From Fuscovulum sp. (GTDB lineage: Bacteria; Pseudomonadota; Alphaproteobacteria; Rhodobacterales; Rhodobacteraceae): DNA of 64,000 bases. Positions within the stretch are counted from its first letter, which is position 1, and each line of letters opens with the position of its first letter. The notes under the pieces are model-generated. The model was not told where the DNA came from. It worked only from the letters and a program-made list of their open reading frames with translations, and did not search any database. Location: NCBI GenBank assembly GCA_035192965.1, contig CP136571.1, positions 330,501 to 394,500 on the forward strand. The letters are read 5' to 3'. The position numbers and the translations under genes were made by a program. This document shows, in pieces, positions 54,636 through 63,252 of this stretch.

Positions 54636-54652
54636 TCAGAAAATACACTCCC

Positions 54653-55273
54653 GTGAATCAACCTGACCGCACTCCCCCGCAGGCAGAGCATCGCGCCGTC
54701 GAAATTCTCGAAGGCGTGCGCATGGCCTTTGCCGAAAAGGGATTTGACGGCGCCTCGATGCAAGACCTCGCCCGTACCTGCGGCATGAGCGTTGGAAACT
54801 TCTATCGCTACTTCCCGTCCAAAGCGGCCATCGTTGCCGCGCTGGTCACCCGTGATCTGGCCGAGGTCGAACAGGAGTTCAGCCAGATCATCAAAAGCCC
54901 TGACCCGATGGGTGCCCTGCGCGCCGCGCTGAGCCACCGGATCGAGGTTGATCAATGCGCTACCGACGGCCAGCTCTGGGCCGAAATGACGGCAGCCTCG
55001 CTGCGCAAGCCCGAGATTGCCGAAATCACCCGTCAGATGGAAACCGAAGTTACACGCTATCTGACCATCGTTTTCGCCCGTGTCCGCGGCATCGCTGCCG
55101 AAGTGGCCCGGGAACGCTATGCCCCGCATGCCAGCCTGCTTGTGATGATGATCAAGGCAAGCGCCATGCACACCGACCAAACCCCCGAAGAACGCAACCG
55201 GCTGTCGGCGCTTGTCGTGCGGACGATGAACCGCGTTCTGGATGAAATAGTCGCCGACGGTCTGAAAGGTTAG
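54653..55273 (+). CDS. TetR/AcrR-family repressor of the RND operon
   Basis: A 206-aa TetR regulator. The N-terminal HTH is visible (MAFAEKGFDGASMQDLARTCGMSVGNFYRYFPSKAAIVAALV); the C-terminal ligand domain is helical and not specific to a known group. It starts with GTG at 54653, 17 nt after the palindromic operator, and ends 3 bp before the membrane-fusion-protein gene, so it very likely represses its own operon. Confidence 0.93.
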   Translation: MNQPDRTPPQAEHRAVEILEGVRMAFAEKGFDGASMQDLARTCGMSVGNFYRYFPSKAAIVAALVTRDLAEVEQEFSQIIKSPDPMGALRAALSHRIEVDQCATDGQLWAEMTAASLRKPEIAEITRQMETEVTRYLTIVFARVRGIAAEVARERYAPHASLLVMMIKASAMHTDQTPEERNRLSALVVRTMNRVLDEIVADGLKG

Positions 55274-55276
55274 TCC

Positions 55277-56443
55277 ATGCGTTCCGCGCTTATCCGTCCC
55301 GCCCTGCTTGCCCTTTTCCTTGCGGCCCCGCTTCACGCGCAAGAGGCCGAAACCGCCCCTGCCGCGCCCACCCTGCCCGCCATTACCGTTTCCACGGCAG
55401 AGATGCGTTTGCTGCGCGACCGGGTGATCGTGTCGGGTTTGGTGAACCCGGTGGAAGCGGTTCAGGTCGCCCCGCTGATCGAAGGTCAGCCCATCGAAAC
55501 GCTTCTGGCCGATGTCGGTGACATGGTCGAAGCCGGGCAGGTTCTGGCCACCTTGTCCAAGACCACGCTGGAATTGCAGCGCAGCCAATACGTCGCCTCG
55601 CTGGCTTCGGCGCGCGCGACCATTGCGCAGGCAGAGGCGCAGCTTCTTGAGGCGCAGGCCGCCGCGGATGAGGCCGCACGCGTGAACGAACGCACCGCCG
55701 CGCTGCGCGAACAGGGCACGGCATCGCAAGCCGCCGCCGATCAGGCCAGCGCCAATGCCATCGGCAGCACCGCCCGCGTGACCGTCGCGCGCCAGTCGCT
55801 TGAGGCCGCCCGCGCGCAGGTCGAACTGGTCGAGGCGCAGTTGGCCAATTTGGACCTGCAACTGTCCCGGACCGAGGTGAAAGCCCCCGTCGCCGGTGAA
55901 ATCACCCATCGCAATGCGGTTGTGGGCTCTGTCGCCTCGGCCGCTGGGCAGCCCATGTTCACCATGAACCGGGACGGTGCCTTGGAACTGTCGGCCGACG
56001 TGGCCGAGATTGATCTGATGCGCCTTGCCCCCGGACAGGGTGTCAGCATGATCGCTGTTGGCGCGCCTGAACGACTGTCCGGGTCCATCCGCCTTGTCGA
56101 ACCGACCATCGACACGACCACCCGCCTTGGCCGCGCCCGTGTGACCATCGACACGCCCGCCGGGGTGCGGGCAGGCATGTTCATGGATGCCGAAATTCTG
56201 GTGGCGGAACGCGAAACCGTTGCAGTGCCTGTCACCGCCGTTGGATCGTCGCCCGCGGGCAGCACGGTGATGACGGTGGCCGATGGTCTGGTCAGCCGCA
56301 CGCTGGTGAAAACCGGCATCCGTGATGGCGGGTGGGTTGAAATCGTCGAAGGCATCAGCGCGGGTGATACCGTGGTCACAAAGGCTGGTGCCTTTGTCCG
56401 CGACGGTGACCGCATCAACCCTGTCGCCGCTGCGACGAACTGA
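55277..56443 (+). CDS. RND efflux periplasmic adaptor (membrane fusion protein)
   Basis: A 388-aa HlyD/AcrA-type adaptor linking the inner-membrane pump to an outer-membrane channel. Signal peptide (about 1-22, AAPLHAQ), lipoyl-like half motifs (VAPLIEGQPIETLLADVGDMVEAGQVLATL and VKAPVAGEITHRNAVVGSVASAAGQP), an alpha-hairpin coiled coil between them (about 90-200), and a beta-barrel plus membrane-proximal domain. No lipobox Cys. The pump gene follows after 14 bp. No TolC-like gene lies in the operon, so the channel must be encoded elsewhere. Confidence 0.93.
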   Translation: MRSALIRPALLALFLAAPLHAQEAETAPAAPTLPAITVSTAEMRLLRDRVIVSGLVNPVEAVQVAPLIEGQPIETLLADVGDMVEAGQVLATLSKTTLELQRSQYVASLASARATIAQAEAQLLEAQAAADEAARVNERTAALREQGTASQAAADQASANAIGSTARVTVARQSLEAARAQVELVEAQLANLDLQLSRTEVKAPVAGEITHRNAVVGSVASAAGQPMFTMNRDGALELSADVAEIDLMRLAPGQGVSMIAVGAPERLSGSIRLVEPTIDTTTRLGRARVTIDTPAGVRAGMFMDAEILVAERETVAVPVTAVGSSPAGSTVMTVADGLVSRTLVKTGIRDGGWVEIVEGISAGDTVVTKAGAFVRDGDRINPVAAATN

Positions 56444-56457
56444 AAAGGGGCCGCGCC

Positions 56458-59400
56458 ATGAACTTTTCCGCCTGGTCCATCCGAAACCCCGTCGCGCCGC
56501 TTCTGGCCTTTGTGCTGTTGATGGTGCTGGGTTGGCAAAGCTTCAACAGCCTGCCGATCACCCGTTTCCCGAATATCGACGTGCCCCTCGTCGCCGTCAG
56601 CGTCAGCCAATCCGGCGCCGCCCCGGCCGAGATGGAAACCCAGATCACCAAGGAAATCGAAGACGCCGTTGCCGGGATCACCGGGGTAAAGAACGTCGTG
56701 TCGTCGGTCACCGATGGCAATTCGACCACGGTTGTCGAATTCCGCATGGAAGTGCCCACCGACAAAGCAGTGCAGGATACCAAAGACGCCATCGATCAGA
56801 TCCGTGGTGACCTGCCCGGTTCGATCGAAGCGCCAGTGGTCAGCCGGATCGACGTGGAAGGTCAGGCGATCATGACCTTTGCGGTCAGCGCGCCCGACAT
56901 GACGATCGAGGAACTGTCCTGGTTCGTCGATGATACCGTCATCCGTGGCCTGCAAGGCCGCCCCGGCATTGGCCGGGTGGATCGTTACGGCGGGGCTGAC
57001 CGCGAAATCCGCATCGAACTCGATCCCGTCAAGTTGGACAGTTACGGCATCACCGCCAGTGCGGTGAATGCGCAACTCCGCGCCACCAACGCCAATCTCG
57101 GCTCGGGCCGCTCAGAACTGGGCGCGGGCGAGCAAGCGATCCGCACGCTGGGCGATGCCAAGACGGTGGAGAACCTTGCCAACACCACCATTGCCCTGCC
57201 CTCCGGCCGTCACGTACGGCTGTCCGAGCTTGGGCAAGTGAATGACACCTACGAAGAACTGCGGTCCTTCTCGCGCCTGAACGATGAACAGGTGGTCACC
57301 TTCGCGGTGTTCCGCGCCAAGGGCGCATCCGAAGTGTCGGTCGCCGAAGTGGTGAACGCCCAACTCGACACTCTGCGCGCGGATCATCCCGAAGTGCAGA
57401 TCAAGCTGGTCGACGAAACTGTCTTCTACACCTATGGCAACTATGAATCCGCCCTGCACACCCTGATCGAAGGGGCCATTCTGGCCGTTCTGGTGGTTCT
57501 GGCCTTTCTGAAAAACTGGCGCGCGACGTTGATTTCCGCCGTGGCGCTGCCCTTGTCGGCGGTGCCCACCTTCTTTGTCATGGATCTGCTGGGATTCTCG
57601 CTGAACCTTGTCAGCTTCCTCGCCATCACGCTGGCGACCGGTATTCTGGTGGATGACGCGATTGTCGAAGTTGAGAATATCGCCCGACACATACGCATGG
57701 GCAAAACCCCCTATCGCGCCGCCATCGAGGCGGCGGATGAAATCGGCCTTGCCGTGATCGCAACCTCCTTCACCATCGTCGCGGTCTTTGTGCCGGTGTC
57801 CTTCATGCCCGGCATTCCGGGGCAGTATTTCCGACAATTCGGCCTGACCGTTGCGATTGCCGTGATCTTTTCGTTGATCGTGGCGCGATTGATCACGCCG
57901 ATGATGGCCGCCTATCTGATGCGCGCAAAAGACGCGCATGAGGAGCACACCGAAGATGGCCCGCTGATGAAGGGCTATCTCAAGGTGGTCAGCGCCACCA
58001 CGACGGGGCATTTCCTGAAAATCCCGGCGCGGTATCTGACGCTGCTTGGAGCCATCGCTGTTCTGGCCGTATCGGTCCATTTCATGCTCAAGGTGCCCGG
58101 CAGTTTCATACCGCCGGAAGATGTAAGCCGCATCCCGATCTCGGTGGAACTTCCCCCCGGCACGACGCTGGAGGAAACGGATCGCACCACGCAGGCCATG
58201 GTGGCCGCCATCCGTGAGGTGGAATGGGTCGATAACGTCTTTGTCCTTGGCGGGTCTTCGCCCACGGGCGACCGCGACATTCGCCGTGCATCGGTAACCG
58301 TGCTGCTGACGCGACTGGATCATTCGCTACTGTTGAAGCTGTCACAGATCGTGAACAACGTTCCCGTTCTGGGCGCGATCATTCCCGATGTCGAAAACAC
58401 CGGGCGAACCGTCCCGCAGAACGTGATCGAGGCGCAGATTTTTGAAAAGCTGGCCCTGATCCCCGATATCCGTGCGTTCAAGCTGAATGACCGGGGCGAA
58501 CGTGACCTGTCCTTCTCGATCCTGGCCGACAATGAGGCGGATCTGAATACCGCCGTCGCCCGTCTGGAAGAGGCGCTGTCAGGCGATCCGCTTTTGGCCA
58601 ACGTCGCGTCTGAGGGTGCGCTGCCGCGCCCGGAAATTCAGATCACCCCCCGCGCCAATGAAGCCGCACGTCTGGGCATCACCACATCGCAGATTGCCGA
58701 AGTCGTCCGCGTGGCGACCATCGGCGATGTCGATGCCCTGCTGGCGAAACTGTCCATCGACAACCGCCTGATCCCGGTCCGCGTGCGGCTGAACAATGCC
58801 AGCCGCGAAGACCTGAGCCGGATCAGCGCGCTGAAGCTGACCACTGCTACTGGGGCAACCGTGCCGCTGTCGGCGGTGGCCGATATCGCGATTGCCGAAG
58901 GCCCGTCGATGGTGGATCGCCTGAACCGCGAACGCCGCGCGACGATTGGCGCGAACCTTCCGGTGGGCGTGGCCCTTGGCACCGCCGCCGCCCGGTTCAA
59001 CGAGGTGATCGCCAGCGTTGAACTTCCCCCCGGTGTGCGCGTGCAAGAGGCCGGCGATGCCGAAGTGCAGCAGGAGCTGATGGCCGCCTTTGGCAATGCC
59101 ATGATCATGGGTCTGATGCTGGTGCTGACCGTGCTCATCCTGCTGTTCAAATCGGTGATTCAGCCGTTCACGATCCTCTTCTCCCTTCCCCTCGCCATTG
59201 GCGGGGTGGCGGCGGCGCTGATCCTGACGAACTCGGCGCTGTCCATGCCGGTGCTGATCGGCATCCTGATGCTGATGGGGATCGTGACAAAGAACGCCAT
59301 CCTGCTGATCGATTTCGCCATCGAGATGCGCAATCAGGGCATGTCGCGCGCCGCTGCGGTGATCGAGGCCGGGCATAAACGCGCCCGCCCCATCGTGATG

Positions 59401-59730
59401 ACCTCTATCGCCATGTCCGCCGGGATGTTGCCTTCGGCGCTGGGCGTGGGTGAGGGCGGATCGTTCCGCGCCCCCATGGCCACAGCGGTGATCGGCGGGA
59501 TCATCGTCTCCACCGTGTTGTCGCTGGTGATCGTCCCGGCATTCTTCCTGATCATGGATGATCTGTCGCGGTTGCTGGCGCGCTTCTTCGCCACCTTCAT
59601 CGGCCCGAAAGAGGCAGAGCCTGATGAACCCGCGGCAAGCGTTTTGGCCGAACGCATTGATGCGCTGGAAGCCCGGATTGACGGCAGACCGCCCCAAAGG
59701 GGCGCACCCACGCTGCACGTCGCAGAATAA
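56458..59730 (+). CDS. RND-family efflux transporter
   Basis: A 1090-aa proton-driven pump of the AcrB/MexB type. The start (MNFSAWSIRNPVAPLLAFVLLMVLG) holds the first membrane helix; the proton-relay acidic pair is in GILVDDAIVEVENIARH and the matching Lys in GIVTKNAILLIDFAIE; periplasmic porter loops fill residues 40-330 and 560-870. About 12 helices are expected. The C-terminal tail beyond the last helix (FLIMDDLSRLLARFF onward, about 60 residues) is longer than in AcrB and acidic. Substrates are unknown. It ends with a clear terminator and is the last gene of the tetR operon. Confidence 0.94.
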   Translation: MNFSAWSIRNPVAPLLAFVLLMVLGWQSFNSLPITRFPNIDVPLVAVSVSQSGAAPAEMETQITKEIEDAVAGITGVKNVVSSVTDGNSTTVVEFRMEVPTDKAVQDTKDAIDQIRGDLPGSIEAPVVSRIDVEGQAIMTFAVSAPDMTIEELSWFVDDTVIRGLQGRPGIGRVDRYGGADREIRIELDPVKLDSYGITASAVNAQLRATNANLGSGRSELGAGEQAIRTLGDAKTVENLANTTIALPSGRHVRLSELGQVNDTYEELRSFSRLNDEQVVTFAVFRAKGASEVSVAEVVNAQLDTLRADHPEVQIKLVDETVFYTYGNYESALHTLIEGAILAVLVVLAFLKNWRATLISAVALPLSAVPTFFVMDLLGFSLNLVSFLAITLATGILVDDAIVEVENIARHIRMGKTPYRAAIEAADEIGLAVIATSFTIVAVFVPVSFMPGIPGQYFRQFGLTVAIAVIFSLIVARLITPMMAAYLMRAKDAHEEHTEDGPLMKGYLKVVSATTTGHFLKIPARYLTLLGAIAVLAVSVHFMLKVPGSFIPPEDVSRIPISVELPPGTTLEETDRTTQAMVAAIREVEWVDNVFVLGGSSPTGDRDIRRASVTVLLTRLDHSLLLKLSQIVNNVPVLGAIIPDVENTGRTVPQNVIEAQIFEKLALIPDIRAFKLNDRGERDLSFSILADNEADLNTAVARLEEALSGDPLLANVASEGALPRPEIQITPRANEAARLGITTSQIAEVVRVATIGDVDALLAKLSIDNRLIPVRVRLNNASREDLSRISALKLTTATGATVPLSAVADIAIAEGPSMVDRLNRERRATIGANLPVGVALGTAAARFNEVIASVELPPGVRVQEAGDAEVQQELMAAFGNAMIMGLMLVLTVLILLFKSVIQPFTILFSLPLAIGGVAAALILTNSALSMPVLIGILMLMGIVTKNAILLIDFAIEMRNQGMSRAAAVIEAGHKRARPIVMTSIAMSAGMLPSALGVGEGGSFRAPMATAVIGGIIVSTVLSLVIVPAFFLIMDDLSRLLARFFATFIGPKEAEPDEPAASVLAERIDALEARIDGRPPQRGAPTLHVAE

Positions 59731-59732
59731 GG

Positions 59733-59760
59733 AAAGGCCCGGTTCACCACCGGGCCTTTT
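59733..59760 (+). terminator. Intrinsic terminator of the RND operon
   Basis: AAAGGCCCGG (59733-59742) pairs with CCGGGCCTTT (59750-59759), with the T run extending to 59760. It starts 3 bp after the RND stop and separates the operon from the convergent speB-like gene. Confidence 0.88.
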
Positions 59761-59785
59761 CAATTCGATACGCCGTGCGCCTTTC

Positions 59786-60760
59786 CTAGAAGGTCAGCCC
59801 CGAAAACCGCGATGGGTTCTGTGGCACACCCGGCAACACGCAGAGCATCTCATACAGCAGGTTCGCCCCGATCAACGCGGTATTGCCAGACGGATCATAG
59901 GGCGGCGACACCTCAACCAGATCGCCCCCCACGATGTTCAACCCCGCGCAGCCCCGGATGATCTCCAGCGCCTGCCAAGTGGACAACCCGCCCGGCTCTA
60001 CCGTGCCTGTCCCCGGCGCAAAGGCGGGATCCAGACTGTCGATGTCATAGCTGATATAGACCGGCGCATCGCCGACCGTTGCGCGCACGATTTCCATCAG
60101 CCGCACCAGCGACTTGCCCCAGCATTCCTCGGCCTGCACGACCGTCCAGCCCTGCCCCCGCGCCCAATCGAAATCATCCGCCGCATAGCCCGTGCCGCGC
60201 AGGCCGATTTGGAACACCTTGTCATTGATCAGACATTCGTCTTCCCATGCGCGGCGGAACGGGCAGCCATGCGCGACGGTTTCACCGAACATGTGTTCGT
60301 TAATATCTGCATGGGCATCGATATGGATCAGCGCGACAGGACCGTGCCTTTCCTTCATCGCCCGCAGGATCGGCCATGTCAGCGTATGGTCCCCCCCCAG
60401 CGTGAGCGGGATCGCCCCGGTCGCCAGAACACCGCGATAGTAATCGGTGATGATGCCCACGGTCTTTTTCAGATCAAAGGTGTTGATCGGCACGTCCCCG
60501 ATATCGGCCACCTGAAGGTGATCGAACGGCGCCGCCCCCGTCGCCATGTTATAGGGGCGCAGCATCCGGGATTCGTCGCGTATCTGGCGCGGCCCCAGCC
60601 GCGTGCCGGACCGGTTCGATGTGCCGTGATCCATCGGGATGCCGATGAAGGCCACATCCAGCCCCTCAGCACTGGTCGCCGCAGGCAGGCGCATCATCGT
60701 GGCGGGTCCGCCGAACCGCGCCATCGTGTTCCCGCCCAGCGGTTGGTTGAACCCTGTCAT
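59786..60760 (-). CDS. speB: Agmatinase-family ureohydrolase
   Basis: A 324-aa binuclear Mn enzyme of the arginase/agmatinase superfamily, releasing urea from a guanidino compound. Metal-ligand motifs are intact: GGDHTLTWP, IHIDAHADINE (DxHxD) and SYDIDSLDPAFAPGTGTVEPGG. The N-terminal segment RFGGPATMMRLP is typical of agmatinase-like members, but guanidinobutyrase or guanidinopropionase cannot be excluded. Start at 60760 overlaps the hydrolase gene stop (ATGA). It is the last gene of an operon with a polyamine-type ABC transporter, which suggests that the transported compound is its substrate. Confidence 0.85.
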   Translation of the reverse strand: MTGFNQPLGGNTMARFGGPATMMRLPAATSAEGLDVAFIGIPMDHGTSNRSGTRLGPRQIRDESRMLRPYNMATGAAPFDHLQVADIGDVPINTFDLKKTVGIITDYYRGVLATGAIPLTLGGDHTLTWPILRAMKERHGPVALIHIDAHADINEHMFGETVAHGCPFRRAWEDECLINDKVFQIGLRGTGYAADDFDWARGQGWTVVQAEECWGKSLVRLMEIVRATVGDAPVYISYDIDSLDPAFAPGTGTVEPGGLSTWQALEIIRGCAGLNIVGGDLVEVSPPYDPSGNTALIGANLLYEMLCVLPGVPQNPSRFSGLTF

Positions 60761-61485
60761 CTGCCTTTTCCTTCCAGCCAATCCCGGATGATCGTCTTAT
60801 GCCTTTCCCCCGAATAGCTGGGGAAATGCCCGCCATGCACAACGCGCACCGGCAGGGCCAGCAACCGTTCCATCGACCTGATGTATTGCGCCTGTTCCAG
60901 CGCGCTTGTCCCTTCGATCAACTCGCCATCATAGACGATGTCGCCCGAAAACAGGATCCCGCTCGCCGCTTCCCACAGGGCAATCCCGCCGGGGGAATGG
61001 CCGGGTGTGTGAATCACCTCGAACCGCCGATCCCCCAGATCGACCGTATCCCCATCCCACAGCAAACGCGTTGCGGGCGCGGCCTCCACCGCATAGGTTT
61101 CTGACAGGTAGGGTTCTGGCGGCAGCGCGGTGAAGATCTCATCCGTCACATACTTGTCGGCAAAGGTGTTTTCCCGCGTGGGCGCGCGCAGCAGATGCGC
61201 CTCCGCCCCATGGCAGGACCGGCATGGGAATTCATGATGACACCCGACATGGTCGAAATGCGTATGGCTCGCCACCGCCTCCAGTGGCCGTTCCGTCACC
61301 ATCGGCACCCAATTGCGCAGACTGACAACGCCCATCCCGCTATCCACCAGCATGTCGTGGTCGCGCCCCCGCACGTGCCAGACGTTGCAACGATAGAATT
61401 CGCGCACATGCGGCTCGTCGATCCAAGTGACACCGTCCCCCATATCGCGCACGCGCCACCAATCGCCCGGCCCCATCCGTTCCAT
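60757..61485 (-). CDS. Metallo-beta-lactamase-fold hydrolase
   Basis: A 242-aa MBL-fold protein with the metal motif SHTHFDHVGCHHEF (HxHxDH variant, THFDH), later His in TPGHSPGGIALWE, Asp in FSGDIVYDGELIEG, and HGGHFPSYSG. The fold covers glyoxalase II, lactonases and many others; the substrate is not evident. ATG at 61485 overlaps the ABC ATPase stop (TGATG); longer frames are rejected. Its placement between a polyamine-type transporter and an agmatinase-like enzyme suggests it works on the same compound or a product, but no reaction is assigned. Confidence 0.85.
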   Translation of the reverse strand: MERMGPGDWWRVRDMGDGVTWIDEPHVREFYRCNVWHVRGRDHDMLVDSGMGVVSLRNWVPMVTERPLEAVASHTHFDHVGCHHEFPCRSCHGAEAHLLRAPTRENTFADKYVTDEIFTALPPEPYLSETYAVEAAPATRLLWDGDTVDLGDRRFEVIHTPGHSPGGIALWEAASGILFSGDIVYDGELIEGTSALEQAQYIRSMERLLALPVRVVHGGHFPSYSGERHKTIIRDWLEGKGR

Positions 61486-62483
61486 CACGCCTCCAGCACC
61501 ACGAAATCCTGCGCGCCCAGATCCATCACGGCCCCGATCTCTGGCGCGGCCCCTTGCGCAAGATGCACCACCAGCCGCAGGTCTGGCGCAGCCAAGGGCG
61601 ACACATGGGCGCGCAGATAGGTGCCAAAGAACGTCGTCTCCTCCACCCGGCAGGGGCCAAGGCGCAAAGTTCCGCCTTCGGAAATCGCCTCGGGCCGGAT
61701 GCACAGCACCCCATCCGGCACCGCCAAAGGCCCCAACGCAGATTGCCCACCCGTCACGGAAATCTTGTTCACCTCGCCCATGAAACCAGCCGAAAACAGG
61801 CTCTTGGGTCGCAGATACACGTCACGCGGCGGGCCGATATCGGCAATCTTGCCGCCATTCATCACCACGATCCGGTCAGCAATCGCCATCGCCTCTTCCT
61901 GATCATGGGTCACATGAACAAAGGTCGTTCCCACCCGCCGCTGAATGGCCTTCAGTTCATCCTGCATCGCGCGGCGCAGCTTCAAATCCAGCGCCCCCAG
62001 CGGTTCATCCAGCAAGAGCACATCTGGTTCCACCGCCAGCGCACGCGCCAGTGCCACCCGCTGCCGCTGCCCACCGCTCAACTCATGCGGTCGCCGCGCC
62101 CCGCGCCCCTCAAGGCCCACCAGTGCAAGCATCTCGGCGGCCTTGGCATCGCGCGCCGCGCGCGACACCCCCCGCATTCGCAGCCCGAACCCCACATTCT
62201 CGGCCAGCGTCATATGCGGGAACAGCGCGTAGTCCTGAAACACAGTCGTCGTGGGCCGATCCTTCGCCGCCACCCCCGCCATATCCCGCCCGCCGATCAG
62301 CACGGCCCCTGCCGTCGGTTCGGCAAACCCGCCGATGATGTTCAACAGCGTGGTCTTGCCGCATCCCGAAGGCCCCAGCAGCACGACGAACTCGCCCGCC
62401 GCGATTTCCAGATCTACGGCATCCAGCGCCAGCGCGCTGCCATACCGCTGGCTCACCGCGCGGATGGATACACCGGCTGTCAT
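61485..62483 (-). CDS. potA: ABC transporter ATP-binding protein, polyamine type
   Basis: A 332-aa ATPase of the PotA/spermidine-putrescine group. Walker A GPSGCGKTTLLNIIGG, Q-loop TVFQDYALFPHM, signature LSGGQRQRVALARAL, Walker B LLLDEPLGALDLKLR and HVTHDQEEAM are all visible; the C-terminal third (about 240-332) is a TOBE-type domain (IRPEAISEGG). Substrate is assigned by subfamily only. It is overlapped by the permease gene upstream and the hydrolase gene downstream. Confidence 0.9.
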   Translation of the reverse strand: MTAGVSIRAVSQRYGSALALDAVDLEIAAGEFVVLLGPSGCGKTTLLNIIGGFAEPTAGAVLIGGRDMAGVAAKDRPTTTVFQDYALFPHMTLAENVGFGLRMRGVSRAARDAKAAEMLALVGLEGRGARRPHELSGGQRQRVALARALAVEPDVLLLDEPLGALDLKLRRAMQDELKAIQRRVGTTFVHVTHDQEEAMAIADRIVVMNGGKIADIGPPRDVYLRPKSLFSAGFMGEVNKISVTGGQSALGPLAVPDGVLCIRPEAISEGGTLRLGPCRVEETTFFGTYLRAHVSPLAAPDLRLVVHLAQGAAPEIGAVMDLGAQDFVVLEA

Positions 62484-63250
62484 GTCTTCACCCTCCGAAA
62501 CACGAACACCTCCAGCACCACGACCAGCGTGACGGAAACCAGAAACACCAGCGACCCGACCGCATTCGTCGCAGGCGAAATCCCCGACCGCAGCATCGAC
62601 CAGATCTCCACCGGCAGCGTCACATCGAACCGCGTCAGCAGGAACGCGATGATGAATTCATCCCAACTGAACGTGACCGACAGGAAGAACGCTGCCGCCA
62701 AAGGCGCCGCCAGCATCGGCGCCGATACCAGCAGCAGCACCTTCCATTCCGGCGCGCCCAGATCGCGCGCCGCGCGTTCGGCGTTCTTCTGATGGTCGCC
62801 CATTGCCGCATAGGTGATGGCAAAGCACAGCGGCAGGTTGATCACCACATGGCCGATGCCCGCCGTCCACAGCGACAACCGCACCCCTGTCTGGTTGAAC
62901 AGCGTCAGCAGGCCCAGCGCGATGATCAGGTAACTCACCGTCATCGGCGCGATCAGCACCCCGCGCATCAGCACCGATCCCGGCAGCCGCACCCGCGCCA
63001 GTGCATGCGCCGCCAGAAACCCCAGCACCAGCGCCACCAGCGAAGACACCGCCGCCACCAGCGCCGAATTGATCAGCGCGGCCATCAGGTCGCGATCGCC
63101 CAGCACCTTTGCATACCACTCCAGCGTCACACCCTGAAACGGCGGCACGGGCAGACGGCCATCCTGAAAGGAAAACGCCACCAGCACTGCAACGGGCAGG
63201 AACACAAAGGCATAGGCAATCGCCAGATAGGCCCAGGACAGCGCGCGCAT
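62480..63250 (-). CDS. ABC transporter permease, PotC-like
   Basis: A 256-aa inner-membrane permease with six predicted helices and the binding-protein-dependent transport signature AAMGDHQKNAERAARDLGAPEWKVLLLV (EAA loop) in the second half. The start MRALSWAYLAIAYAFVFLPVAVLVAFSFQDG is typical of PotC/PotI-type proteins. It follows the PotB-like gene by 2 bp and overlaps potA by 4 bp (ATGA). Confidence 0.91.
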   Translation of the reverse strand: MRALSWAYLAIAYAFVFLPVAVLVAFSFQDGRLPVPPFQGVTLEWYAKVLGDRDLMAALINSALVAAVSSLVALVLGFLAAHALARVRLPGSVLMRGVLIAPMTVSYLIIALGLLTLFNQTGVRLSLWTAGIGHVVINLPLCFAITYAAMGDHQKNAERAARDLGAPEWKVLLLVSAPMLAAPLAAAFFLSVTFSWDEFIIAFLLTRFDVTLPVEIWSMLRSGISPATNAVGSLVFLVSVTLVVVLEVFVFRRVKT

Positions 63251-63252
63251 CG

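Larger units (their letters stand above)
53952..54652. other. Gene-poor intergenic region
   Basis: About 700 bp between the secreted protein gene and tetR, visibly richer in A/T than its surroundings. It contains the CtrA-like motif, a short palindrome (AAACGA-A-TCGTTT, 54165-54177), a TTGACA (54132-54137) without a good -10, and the tetR operator at its right end. Short reading frames (for example 54318-54656 plus, 54243-54488 minus) lack good starts or recognisable products. It may hold a decayed gene or mobile element, but I could not identify one. Confidence 0.5.

Noticed and set aside
54318..54656. 112-codon ORF upstream of tetR
   Set aside because: No Shine-Dalgarno, no recognisable product, and it runs across the tetR operator and past the tetR start codon.
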